From: Nematostella vectensis
Lineage: Eukaryota; Cnidaria; Anthozoa; Actiniaria; Edwardsiidae
Direction of reading: 5' to 3'
Length of the DNA: 64,000 bases
Assembly: GCF_932526225.1 (NCBI RefSeq)
Contig: NC_064034.1
Location: 13,280,887 to 13,344,886, forward strand
Part shown: positions 31,701 to 41,586 of the stretch, in pieces
Position numbering within the stretch: position 1 is the first letter of the stretch
How the letters are laid out: each line of letters opens with the position of its first letter
Position numbers and translations under genes: made by a program
Notes under the pieces: generated by a model
Told to the model about the DNA's origin: nothing
Database searches by the model: none
What the model saw: only the letters and a program-made list of their open reading frames with translations

Positions 31701-34700
31701 TTGTTGCTAAACCTCCCAGAATCCAAAATTTCCTTCTTTGTTTGGGAATAGAGCGTAGTCAATCAAACCAAACCAGACAAACCACCCCCAAAGGTTGTGT
31801 CTGACTAAGCGCTATTGCCAAATGAGACAAGGATTTCGGATTTGTCATAGTTGCACAACAAGGTTTTTTGTCTTTTTCATGTTTTATTTGTTGTTTGTAA
31901 ATTTGTGATTAAGCTCTTTCGCTTATGGTACTGTTTACCTGGTCGAGTGGGTGTTAAGCTGGTTTTTCTTTTGCAGATATGCCTATATTGAGTTTGCAGA
32001 GACGCAGGCAATTGTGTCAGCTCTCCAGTACAGCGGCGCAATCTTTGGAGGAAAACCAATAAAGTAGGTGCTTCTTGTTGTATCTTTCTTTATTTTGTTG
32101 AACTCAATGTTAATGTTTTCTTGCAGAGTAACACACTCCAAAAATGCTGTCTCTAAACCTCCTCCGAAGCATTCAGACAGAAAAAGAGGTTTGTTCTTTG
32201 CATATTAATTTTCTGGCATAACTTGTTATAATCATTTTTTTATGCTGTGTATTCTTACTTTTGTGTATATTATATTGTTGTTATAATATTCCTAAATCTC
32301 AGGACTTGTGCCTTTTATCATTTTGTTTAGACCATAGCAGATCAAGATCCAAATCCAGGCACTCTCGGTCAAGGTATGTACCGAACAGATTACCTAGATA
32401 GTGGAAGAAATGAAGTCAGGCTGCTTCCAAATTCTTACTGTATCATAATGATCTGGTCTCTAATGAGCAATCGTAAAAAGTGTATACCATACACTAGTTA
32501 TAAAAGTGTGAGAATGCTTGGAAAATAAAAAGGGGACTTGAACGGTGAAGAGTTATTTTTTAGTGTTATTTGAAAAACAGTCAAAATCATGCGGAATAAT
32601 TGAAATATCTATCCATTTTTATTAAGAGACCTTTGATCTTTCAGATGAATATAATATTGTGGTTTTAAAGTGTCACATCGAGCGGATGGAAATGGATTGA
32701 AAATAGTACTTTTAGGTTTCCGGACAGGCTATAAGTTTACTCAAACCTGTATAATTAAACCAACTAGATCCTTAGCATAAAATCCCCTTTATGGAAAATT
32801 GGTTCATTTCTATTTATTACGCTTGAGTAAAGTAATCAGGAAGATTTTACGTTGGTTTGTTCCACACTTTTTCATATTTTATCAAACTTTCTTAGAACAA
32901 GCGTGCGAGTGCCCCTTTAACACGTTTTAACTCAACGGTAGCCATTTTACCAGTTACTCGTAACTACAGCATGTTTTGGTGTCTTTAATGGTATGGGTGT
33001 ACAGGTCAAAGTATTACATGCCCGGTGGTTACATAGCGTATGTCATTGTCTATACCAAATGGTACTTGTTGGGCGTACAGGTCACGGTCGTCTCGTCGTC
33101 GTTACCGATCCAGATCTGATTCCCGTCCACGCAGTCGCTATAGAGGACGCTCTCGATCACGCTCCAGGTGAGAGACAAGGCAAAGACAGCTCAACACAGG
33201 ACTGTTGCCACACGGATCAGGGCTTACAGCAGAACAGCTTGTGGTTAATAACTAATCTTTATTACCTTACCAGTGTAGTGCTTGGGTGATTTAATCAAAT
33301 CATGATGCGAACGGTACACAGCACCCACCCCTATGCTAGTGTACGGATTTTATTAATATAAGATACAACCCTACTATGTACATCGTAAAATTGGGCTCAT
33401 TTTGTAACCTACTTGCTCAATTTCTGCTGTTTAAAAAGTGCTGTGTTTAATACATGTTTAAATGCATTCAGACCAGGCAACCATCGAAATGGCTCGGATG
33501 TCCCCGGAAGGGAGTCAACATCAGCCCGTCCTTCATCGTAAGCAGACGGCGATGCTTACGAGCTTTGTTCTCACTTGTTAAAAACAACAAATAAAACAGT
33601 AACAATCGATTTAACCTGAGAACACAGAAAACGGGTCAAGTTAACAATTTTTTGAAGATTGACCAATCAGGTTCCACTTAAGGATATCGATCTCGCCTAC
33701 TAGTAGGCGTTTGTTGGTGTTTCCGCGACGAAAACCCCGCTTTCCCGTGTTTTTGGGCGCCATCTTGGCGCGGCCATAAATCCAAGATGGCGCCCAAAAC
33801 ACGGGAAAGCGGGGTTTTCGTCGCGGAAACACCAACAAACGCCTACTAGTAGGCTAATATCGATCCAGCCCACACTGTCCCCGCATTCTTTAGACTGACA
33901 CATCAATAGTCTATACATTAGCCCCATAGTCTCCACATTTCTAACTTCAAAGTTGTTTCGCATGGCCCGTTTTTTGGTGCATTATGTGCTTTTTAAACTG
34001 GCTTTCCGCTAGTGAGAAAAGAGAAAAGTAGAAAGAAGCGGAGAGGTGTAAAAATCAGCGTGAAGAAAGATGAAGAGAAGATGTATTCATATTCCTTCCC
34101 ATCTTTCTACTTGGGTTTGAAATGATTTACCACTTAACACAACTGATTTCCAAAGCACGCTGCCTCTTTCTGACTCCTTTGCTAGTGAAATAAACAAGTG
34201 GCAAGGTTAGATTAAGCTTATGCAGGCGTTTATAGCGAAAACCTAGTCTCTTGCGATTTGTAGCCGCCATCTTGGATTTTGAGCAAAAATGAAGATAGCG
34301 GCTACGAATCACTCGAGGCTGGTTTTTCGCTATAAAAACACCGGTTAAACGCCTGCATTGGAGGCTATGTTAGAATAGCAACAATACACTTTCTTATTAT
34401 AGTTTTTTAAATATTAGATAAATGACTATTTCAATTAAGCGCCTCTTTTTTCTCTTTAGGGACCGCTACCGGGAGAGGAGGCCACGGAAATCGCGATCAA
34501 AGTCACTTGACCGGAGCCGGCGGTCAAGAAGCAGGTCAGCGTTCTTTGGCTACCACTGATATTTCCATCTTTGTTAACTGGGCATTCTCTTGTTATTTTG
34601 TTATTTGGCGATTCTTACCTGAGCCATAGGGATGTTCTTGGGAACAAAAAACTTAAAACAGTCTAATTTTGGGAGTTTTGAGCGTATCTTATTTACTCGT

Positions 34701-37700
34701 TTTAATTGCCATGGCGATTATATCATTTTATTCGGGGACGGCGAGATTTATTCAAGAAAGTTTTTATTTAGAAGTCATTTCCTTCATATAGACCTTGACA
34801 CAGCAAATTGAAATGGCCGCCTGTTTCCCGAATGGTGTCTACTTTAATTTTTATTTGAGGGCAGTGCCTGTCTCGGGGTGGCTCCAAAACGAGTGAATAC
34901 AGTTTGGCTTGTTAGGGAACTGTTGGCTAAAACGACAAAAGCTCCGGTTAGCCTCCGTATGACTCATAGAGGTAGACAATGTTCTGCTTCGGAAACTATG
35001 TAGTTGGATCAACCTCATTCGGATGGTTACGAAACAGATCGTACTCAAGACCTTCCCCAAGCCCGTATCGGTCGAGAAGATCTCGGAGTCGCACGAGAAG
35101 GTCTCGGAGTCGTTCGCGAAGGTCTCGGAGTCGCAGCAGGTAAGCCGAGCAAGAAGCGACGAATCATCGACCAAGTGCCATCACCAGTTGTTTGACGATT
35201 AATCACTAACTCCCTCTTAGTTTTTATTTTATTTGGAACTGTATTTGAACTGGATTTGATGATGATTATCCCCTGTATCTGGTTTTTAGGGACAGACGAC
35301 CCCGTCGACGCTCAAGGGATCGCGAACGATCAAGAGAACGTAGGTCAAGGCGATCGCGGGACAAGTCTCGTTCTAGAGAAAAATCCCGCGAGAGGGGCGG
35401 GTCCAGGGGGAGATCTGCTGAAAAGTCGCCCGAAAAGCAGCGGGACAAGTCTGATGATCGCAGATCGCGCTCGCCTGAGAGAAAAATTAAGGAGGATTCC
35501 GTGACTAAATCAGACGAAGACGAGGGAAGGTCGAGCGAGCGACGAGAGAAAGAAGAGAAGAAATCCCGCGACAAAGACAAAGATCGCGAGAGGGAACGCA
35601 AAGATAAGAAAGACCGAGACCGCGGCCGTAACAAAGACCGTGACCGTGATAAAGAACGTGATAAAGACCGTGACCGTGATAAGGAGCGTGATCGTGAAAA
35701 GGATCGTGAACGTGATAAAGACCGCGATAAGGAACGTGATCGTGACAAGGACCGTGAACGTGAGAAAGACCGTGATAAGGAGCGTGATCGTGACAAGGAC
35801 CGTGATAAGGAGCGTGACCGCGACAAAGACCGTGATAAGGAGCGTGACCGCGACAGAGACCGCGATCGTGACAAGGAGCGTGACAAAGATCGACACAGGG
35901 ACCGTGATAGGCGTGACCGGAAAGAGAAAACGCGTGACAGGACGAGCCGATCGCCTTCAGAGTCTCCAAAGAGATCCTCGAGGTAAGGAGACGCTGCGAA
36001 CTCGGGCACCCAGCACTGTTTGCTGCACGTATGTCATTTTAAAGTAAATAGATACATTTGTTAAGCTCATAACCTTCGTAAAATACATGTGGGAACAAAA
36101 AATGGCAAAGAAACGGTTTGATTGAAAATAAAACGCTAGCTAATAACAACAAACATTGATCTAGATTAAAGTCTACGGCACTTTTGGTGAATTTCTCCCT
36201 TCTGAGAGATCGATACGGAATATCGCTTCCGAAGAAGAATACGTAATACTTGCACAGATGCAACGTGGTGAGGTTTGAGGCAAAACAATCCATGTCTTAC
36301 CCTAGCATAGAATCGAAAATACTGTCATCTGTAGCCCGCATGCTTGGTCCAGCAGAGCTATTTGAACCCCGCGTTGGCAGGTGCTGGAGGATGTTGGCAA
36401 AAGTTCGATTGAGGCCAAACATTTGACCAACACTTCGCCAGCATTTTCTTTTCTAGTGGTCAAAGCGCAGCACACCTTCGTGCCGCCAATAAAGCTTGTG
36501 TCTGATTGAAAGACCTTAAAAAATATGGTACCACACCCTCTCTGCATTTGCTGTGTACGCGCCTTTAGCACTGCTTTGCTGGGTCTATTTGCACACGGAC
36601 TGAAGTTTGAGTCATTTGCATCGTTTGAAAAACCCACGTCTGAGCAAAGCTTTCATTTTAAAAATGGGTGTTAACGGATTTATGAACAATTGGTCTCTAC
36701 CACAATAAACAGGCAATACCCATTTTGATTGTTTCAAGGTGTCCGATACTGTTTGTATTGTTGGATTTACTGGGAGATTATATTAGCTACAGATTGTTAG
36801 AGCATGATGAGGGCTAGGTTTGATCGTACATATGCTGAACTCTTCTCTGATTGCCCTAACTGTCGTTACTCTTGCCGTGCCACAGACATCATAAGCGCAA
36901 GAAGGATAAGAAGAGTAAGGAAAAAGAATCAACAAGAAGAGCTAGCGATTACGAGGACAGTGACATAGGAAAAAGTGAGTCATCACAAAAATTCACAAAA
37001 TAACCACACGTGAATACAAACTCGCGCACCAAACGTTAACACGCTCAAGTGCCCAAGCAAACACACTACGACGCCACAAACTCACTTGCGCGCTCTAGAC
37101 ACACTCGCACATTTGCGCGCCTGACGCAAACATACACCACGCACCACACCAAAACACACTCCGCACCACACCTGAACGCACGCGCGCCACACCCAAACAC
37201 ACTCGCATGACACACCTGAACGCACTCGCACGCCAAACGCAACATACACTTGCCCCCACACCTGAACGAACTCGCGCGCCACACGCAAACAAACACTCGC
37301 GCCCCACCCAAACACACTCGCACCCCACACCTGAACGCACTCGCGCGCCAAACGCAAACACACACTCGCGCCACACCCAAACACACTCGCACCCCAAACC
37401 TGAACGCACTCGCGCGCCACACGCAAACATACACTCGCGCCACACGCAAACACCCGCACCCCACACCTGAACGCACTCGCGTGCTACACCCAAACACACT
37501 CGCACCCCACACCTGAACGCACTCGCGCGCCACACGCAAACATACACTCGCGCGCCACACGCAAACATACACTCGCGCCACACCCAAACACACTCGCACC
37601 CCACACCTGAACGCACTCGCGTGCCACACGCAAACATACACTGCGCAACACACTCAAAGACACTGGCACGCCACATCTGAACGCACTCGCGCGCCAGACA

Positions 37701-40221
37701 CAAACATACACTCGCGCCACATGAACAATTGGTCTCTACCACAATAAACAGGCAATACCCATTTTGATTGTTTCAAGGTGTCCGATACTGTGTGTATTGT
37801 TGGATTTACTGGGAGATTATATTAGCTACACTCGCGCCACACGCAAACACCCGCACCCCACACCTGAACGCACTCGCGTGCGCAAACATACACTCGCGCC
37901 ACACCCAAACACACTCGCACCCCACACCTTAACGCACTCGCGTGCGACACGCAAACATAGACACGCACCCCACACCTGAACGCACTCGCGTGCGACACGC
38001 AAACATAGACACGCACCCCACACCTGAACGCACTCGCGTGCCACACGCAAACATACAACGCGCAACACACCCAAAGACACTGGCACGCCACATCTGAACG
38101 CACTCGCGCGCCAGACACAAACATACACTCGCGCCACACCCAAACACACTCGCACCCCACACCTGAACGCACTTGCGCGCCACACGCAAACATACACTCG
38201 CGCCACACCCAAACACCCTCGCAACCCACACCTGAACGCACTCGCGTGCTACACCCAAACACACTCGTACCCCACACCTGAACGCACTCGCGCGCCACAC
38301 ACAAACATACACTCGCGTGCTACACCCAAACACACTCGCACCCCACACCTGAACGCACTCGCGTGCCACACGCAAACATAGACACGCACCCCACACCTGA
38401 ACGCACTCGCGTGCCACACGCAAACATACACTCGCGCCAAACCCAAACACACTCGCACCCCACGCAGGAACGCACTCGCGCGCCACACGCAAACATACAC
38501 TCGCGCCACACCCAAACACTCGCACCCCACACCTGAACGCACTCGCGTGCTACACCCAAACACACTCGCACCCCACACCTGAACGCACTTGCGTGCCACA
38601 CGCAAACATACACCGCGCAACAAACCCAAAGACACTGGCACGCCACATCTGAACGCACTCGCGCGCCACACACAAACATACACTCGCGCCACACCCAAAC
38701 ACACTCGCACCCCACGCAGGAACGCACTCGCGTGCCACACGCAAACATACACCGCGCAACAAACCCAAAGACACTGGCACGCCACATCTGAACGCACTCG
38801 CGCGCCACACACAAACATACACTCGCGCCACACCCAAACACACTCGCAGGCCACACCTGAACGCACTCGCGTGCCACACGCAAACATAGACACGCACCCC
38901 ACACCTGAACGCACTCGCGTGCCACACACAACACACCCAAAGACACTGGCACTCCACATCTGAACGCACTCGCAGGCCACCCTTGTCCAGAGCTGGGACT
39001 CTCTTTGCGTTCGACATTCTAGCTCGCATGAAAGAGGGCCCAGTATTTATTATGTATGCGCGGAAAAACACCAATCAGCGATCTTCGCTGCAAAAATTGA
39101 AATACGAGCGCGCGCCATAACGAACGTACCTAAGGTGATTGAAATGTGATTGAAAATCAGATTTCAAAACAGCACGCGCTCATTTGAAATGATGCTATTG
39201 TACTAAGTTCCTTAATTTATATTTTTTTCGGACTCTATCATCTATCCCGTTCCTAGAAAAGATTGACAATCAAAAATAAGCGTACTTTCTGAAATAAACT
39301 CTCGCTCGTCCCTTTCGCAGCCTTTCTGAACTAAGCAACCACGCCACACCACATATATGTGGTGTATTTTCGTGCATGCGCTTGCAAAAAATACTGGACC
39401 CTTTCACGCGAGCCAGAATATCGAGCGCATATCGTACCCGCGCGCTATACACTATCGCACTCGCTCCCCATACGTAGACACATCCGCGCGCCACACGCAA
39501 ACACACTCGCACTATACTCGCGTGCTATACACTATCGCACTCGCTCCCTACACGAATACACACTTGCGCGCCACATGTGTAAACACACACTTGCGCACTA
39601 CACGCAACACACTCGCACGCCACACGCAAACAAACTCCGCAAACACACACACTCAACAACATAACGACATGGGCGCGCGCACTATGTTTAGCCCGACATA
39701 ACGACATGGACATAATAGAAAAAAACATGTTTTTTCTCTTAATAGAAAAAAACATGTTTTTTCTCTTATGTCGTTATGCCAAAGATAAGAGTGCGCGCGC
39801 CCATGTCGTTATGTCTATATGTCGCTAGTGTGCACTAGGCATAAGCGCAACACACTCGCGCGCTACACTTAACATGCGTGCGCACCACATCCGCCTGCTA
39901 CACAATACATGCGCCGAATTCGCCCACAATACGGAAACACTCACTCACAGGGTAAACATACTCTTGTGCCACATGCAAACACACCTCGATTGTCTTTTTA
40001 CCTCCCTTACAGTGAGCGACACAGAGCAAGAAAAGAAAGCACGTGACAGCAGCCATGACAGCGGCTCCGAGTATGAGAGGAAGAAAAAGAAAAAGAAGAA
40101 CCGAAGCGAGAGCCAAGAACGCGCAAGTGCCTCCGAAGAGGAGACACCAAAAAAGAAAAAAAAAAGAAGTTACAAGAAAAAGCCAGTTAGTGCTGGAGAT
40201 TACGATACAGAGAGTGACTGA
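22733..40221 (+). CDS. SREK1: SREK1 (SR-related splicing regulator), 678 aa
   Basis: Nuclear splicing regulator with two RRMs and an RS/RE-rich tail. Thirteen exons: 22733-22866, 22964-23097, 29582-29694, 31349-31569, 31977-32063, 32127-32188, 32331-32373, 33081-33167, 34460-34534, 35050-35139, 35290-35982, 36886-36974 and 40013-40221. They sum to 2037 nt in frame from ATG to TGA. RRM1 (exons 1-2) contains IQVSNVAHNATLEQLKVLFS and LHLTNTVFIDKSLIVVPV. The linker (exon 3) reads LGMGDGGGILPTPALIP. RRM2 (exons 4-5, about residues 161-237) contains RRTVFVNNLDPEITAEM and YAYIEFAETQAI. Exons 7-11 encode RS repeats and then a long RD/KE/RE tract; exon 13 is Lys-rich and ends DYDTESD. Exon 3 is followed by a 125-bp array repeating its 3' end. 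Intron 2 holds an antisense Gypsy element and intron 12 a CA-rich array. Human SREK1 has the same RRM-linker-RRM-RS order. Confidence 0.95.
23875..24050 (-). repeat. 3' LTR of the Gypsy element (176 bp)
   Basis: Direct repeat of 28209-28384 with no difference seen by eye. It contains paired G/C-rich runs (GGGGGGCCC and GGGGCCAC). Confidence 0.95.
24051..24061 (-). other. Polypurine tract of the Gypsy element
   Basis: GAGAAGGGAGA on the minus strand, directly next to the 3' LTR, where the plus-strand primer is expected. Confidence 0.75.
24097..24792 (-). pseudogene. Gypsy pol C-terminal part in a shifted frame
   Basis: Continues the integrase of the upstream ORF after a frame change. It has KRILKKAAADNKDPFEGLL and YRNTPFDDLGVSPAQLLM, typical of the end of the Gypsy integrase core, then a GDKVRIRP chromodomain-like/GPY-type region and a Ser/Thr/Pro-rich tail. 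The frame of the upstream ORF runs out near 24702, while this frame carries the homologous continuation from about 24750. The break lies at a short A-run, so a one-base slip or indel is likely. Confidence 0.85.
24702..28172 (-). CDS. Gypsy Gag-Pol polyprotein (Gag, protease, RT, RNase H, integrase), 3' end frame-broken
   Basis: A single 1156-residue frame. Gag occupies about residues 1-215, followed by two zinc-knuckle-like Cys/His clusters (about 219-254, CKICSKTGHFAKMC). The aspartic protease has DTGAEATVIP (about 316-325). Reverse transcriptase spans about 460-650, with IDPRDLN and a VDDF catalytic motif at 623-626. RNase H contains LNVDASGTGLGAVI and ETDHKPLEAIF. Integrase has an HHCC finger (HGAHMGENK ... 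CSICNAF) and DDE-core parts (TDLYSKYFEIELL, LSDNGSQYSN). Gag and Pol are fused without an internal frameshift. The frame fails within the integrase core near 24735-24760, so this copy is probably not autonomous even though its LTRs are identical. The upstream ATG and an internal ATG (MAESGEM) are both possible starts. Confidence 0.95.
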   Translation of the reverse strand: MLKKSRQNKETMAESGEMYHRAPGPLVLDANASENWRKFLMQFEIYLVAKGKDDKGDKLKVNLLLNCAGPSAIEEYSHFVYTAGESNESYGDVCRKFHELCRGAKNVIYERLLFNLRNQKEGERIDNFVSELKRLSLNCDFGALRDSLIRDRIVGGVTSDELRGELLKKPDLTLQTAHDYCRTYEATELQKYKFVPQTVVPSKTVSVQPVQVKKEQPSCKFCGYRHSFAHPTRCPAFKSNCKICSKTGHFAKMCKNKQKKDPEVHVVEQEYDSSDSNETHTYFGSIEVGSVLQNQQPKKSLIKVMIAGKEVKLKADTGAEATVIPYNLYKSITNKPLKRLHQPLKGWLATKPIYPKGCVRLPTQYKDRKIDLLYLVVDGEFTPLLSCEACLDLEVLQFMDLTLLDSPSAQTSNIDLSREQSKSTTTLTSDPVLKDYLDCFSNKPGMLPNKVHLEVDSAVTPVIHAPRKIPVSMLDPTQQKLREMEEDGIIVKEEEHTPWVSSMLVIDKRKGKEKKSPPTKDNIRICIDPRDLNRALKRPHYPMATVEQVANKLTGAEIFSTLDACSGFWQLPVDEESSKLLTFNTPWGRYRFLRLPFGISSAPEIYQREMDRLFAGVPVEIIVDDFLIHGGNQCELDDKMIAVLKRSREIGLKFNPRKAKLRVPEVSYVGHLFTADGLKPDPEKVRAINEMPAPTDKDGILRFLGTVNYLDKYIEHKADLQGPISQLTRNDTAFVWETPQQHAFDKLKAVITSAPVLAYFDNTKETVLNVDASGTGLGAVILQDERPVAFGLKTLSPAETRYANIERELLAIVWGTEKFHTYVYGRRVVVETDHKPLEAIFKKPLNEAPPRLQRMLLKLTKYDLDVRYVPGKKQFISDCLSRAPVSDTKPVSEPEEMIGINLIDSLGVDSSTLQKFKEASNCDVTSQVVMEYVVKGWPAEKHQLDELAREYWSFREELSVEDGLLFKADRIIVPRSLRAEVLEEIHGAHMGENKSLSFAREYVFWPSMTAQIKDKISSCSICNAFRNQQPRETLLPREVPGLPWQVISTDIFEYAGHSYLLVTDLYSKYFEIELLRQTTANCVINNLKKIFARFGIPVEVLSDNGSQYSNTRNLFNSSHEFKKFADEWGFRHTTSSPEYPQSNGAAKKQFRPQNGF
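28191..28208 (-). other. Primer-binding site (tRNA-Leu type)
   Basis: TGGTGTCAGAAGTGG on the minus strand directly follows the 5' LTR. It is complementary to the conserved 3' end of animal tRNA-Leu (CCCACTTCTGACA plus CCA). Confidence 0.8.
28209..28384 (-). repeat. 5' LTR of the Gypsy element (176 bp)
   Basis: Direct repeat of 23875-24050; read on the minus strand it is the promoter-side LTR. Bounded by TG and CA. Confidence 0.95.
29636..30510 (+). repeat. 125-bp array (7 copies) repeating the end of SREK1 exon 3 and its donor
   Basis: The motif CTGGGTATGGGAGATGG starts at 29641, 29766, 29891, 30016, 30141, 30266 and 30391, an exact 125-bp period. Each unit holds about 54 bp of exon 3 (LGMGDGGGILPTPALIPQ coding sequence), the donor CAG|GTATTG and about 70 bp of intron. 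The last copy is the most diverged (GGGGATGG, ATGCCAGCC). The exon 5' part and its acceptor are not repeated. Confidence 0.97.
30950..31190 (+). repeat. Dispersed repeat, partner at 62690-62860
   Basis: Shares GCAAGCATTTCTTGACATT, AGTAGAAGCCAAACT and a G-rich segment ending in AACTTGTAAG with 62690-62860, same orientation. Lies in SREK1 intron 3. Family unknown. Confidence 0.65.
33695..33854. mobile_element. Near-perfect palindromic (hairpin) MITE in SREK1 intron 8
   Basis: The arms 33695-33768 and 33782-33854 are almost perfect inverted copies, each about 73 bp, with a 13-bp loop. The outer ends are GCCTACTAGTAGGCG, itself palindromic. The arm tips near the loop contain GCGCCATCTTGG. Weaker inverted flanks (ATATCGAT) extend the symmetry. 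Confidence 0.85.
34222..34356. mobile_element. Imperfect inverted-repeat MITE in SREK1 intron 8
   Basis: The left end GCAGGCGTTTATAGCGAAAA pairs imperfectly with the right end (TTTTTCGCTATAAAAACACC then GTTAAACGCCTGC). The centre holds GTAGCCGCCATCTTGGATTT and, inverted, GATAGCGGCTAC. It shares the CCATCTTGGATTT core with the palindrome 0.5 kb upstream. Confidence 0.65.
36682..36791 (+). repeat. 110-bp intronic segment duplicated at 37721
   Basis: From ATGAACAATTGGTCTCTACC to ATATTAGCTACA this matches 37721-37830 with one visible difference (GTTTGTATTG versus GTGTGTATTG). This copy lies in intron 11, just upstream of SREK1 exon 12. Confidence 0.92.
37021..38985. repeat. CA-rich, G-poor tandem array in SREK1 intron 12
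   Basis: About 2 kb of compound units (roughly 30-70 bp) made of CACACCTGAACGCACTCGCG, CGCCACACGCAAACATACA and CACTCGCGCCACACCCAAAC. The plus (SREK1-sense) strand is strongly A/C-rich. The array is interrupted at 37721-37830 by a copy of upstream intron sequence. Diverged relatives continue at about 39440-39660 and 39838-39990. Confidence 0.93.
37721..37830 (+). repeat. Copy of the 36682-36791 segment inside the CA-rich array
   Basis: Unique intron sequence embedded between array units, in the same orientation and 1039 bp downstream of its source. Confidence 0.92.
39660..39813. mobile_element. 154-bp MITE with CATAACGACATGGGCGCGCG ends
   Basis: The ends are perfect inverted repeats of about 24 bp (CATAACGACATGGGCGCGCG and complement). 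A second inner inverted pair (CATAACGACATGG/CTTATGTCGTTATG) flanks two tandem copies of TAGAAAAAAACATGTTTTTT. It lies in SREK1 intron 12. No target-site duplication is clear. Confidence 0.75.
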
Positions 40222-40744
40222 AACCATGCCCTGGTCGTAGCTCTTTAGGACATTTCTTTTTGGTCGGTTTAACTGTAATATTCTGTGCTCTCTTTCCCTG
40301 TGTTTCTTGCATGGCCATGACACTGCCGAGTCGTATAGACCATTTCACAATGTTGCGCTCGCATCCAAAATGCTACAGACTGGCGGGACACAGCGCCAGA
40401 GCTGATCCAAAATGCAGACGAAGGAATTTGAATCGAAAACTCTGTGAAAGAAGCACTCTGTCAGCATTTTCTATAGCTTCGTCTGTGAACTCCACAGTAC
40501 GCCATTTTAGATTAGCTATGGCCCGCCAGTCTGTGGCATTTTGAATGCGTGCGCAACATCATGAAAACGGTCTATCCATCTTCATCTCTCGGTCAATACC
40601 TCAACTTGCATACACACCTCCGGTCCACCTGTGTTGTCGGCTTTGCATATTTTATTTTGTCATCCCTCAAAGTCCAAGCAAATTCTTGTGACATGACGAG
40701 AACTGGATAAGTTTGTGTGTCTAAGACTTTTATTATGATTATTG

Positions 40745-40750
40745 AATAAA
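40745..40750 (+). terminator. SREK1 polyadenylation signal
   Basis: First clear AATAAA, about 525 bp after the SREK1 stop codon. Confidence 0.6.
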
Positions 40751-40770
40751 CGTACACTAGTATCATTCAC

Positions 40771-41586
40771 GTGTCATTAATTGCCTTCTTCCAAAACGAT
40801 TACACTCTTTATATTAAATAATAAATACGTGTATACAATAATTTCAAGTGTGCGAGTGCCCCATTTTTAAGCGTAGCGCAGATACAATTTTTAGAGGACC
40901 AACTTGGTGGGGTTCCTAGTCTTTACAATACTCGTTTTCAAAGAAGTTATATAAAACAAACTACATTTTTCACCCACTGAATGACTGAGAAAGTGATCAA
41001 ACAAAAAGAGCATGACAAATTACAGTTCCAAGACAGTCCCCCTACGGCGCATGATAAATGACAGTTCCACAAACAGAAAGGTGCTTATGGGTACTAATAA
41101 TTCACAAATAAAAACGTTATAGATGGACTTCAGTTATTCCAGAGCCAAACATCTTTGAATTATCGTATGATTTATCAATATTCTCCTGTGGGTATTCCCT
41201 GGTCGGGGTAGATATGCCGTGGTTGACGTGGACATCCCTAGCTAGAAGTGGATATCCCGAGATGGATACCCTGAAGTGAAGGTGGTTATTAGATAGTGAT
41301 GGCGCATAGATTTCAAAGGTGAATATTCCCTGGTGGATATGAATAGTTCGTAGTGCTATAAACAGCTCTTATTGGCCGAGTGGTCGGACTAAGGGAACTT
41401 ATGGACCCCAGAAATTATTCATCGTTTTATGGCCTTAGAGCGGTAGTCGCGGTCCATTAAACAATGGGAAAAAATCGAGACTATATTAGTCCCTAACGGT
41501 CCAAGCAAATGAGGACAATAAGATATCTAATATTTATTTTACAGATTTTATCAGATAAACTAATGGGAGCGCGCAAAGCATTACAT
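40771..41586. other. Intergenic region between SREK1 and the F5/8C gene
   Basis: AT-rich, with no gene recognised. Imperfect local repetition of GGATATCCC/GGTGGATAT-type sequence occurs at about 41205-41345. Confidence 0.5.

Noticed and set aside
35266-36009. 247-codon minus-strand Arg/Ser-rich ORF
   Set aside because: It is the antisense shadow of SREK1 exon 11. The RD/KE codons read as RS-like codons on the other strand.
37066-39074. Several long minus-strand ORFs rich in VCLGVARVYVC-type repeats
   Set aside because: They lie inside the CA-rich tandem array, antisense to SREK1 intron 12, and overlap one another in different frames.
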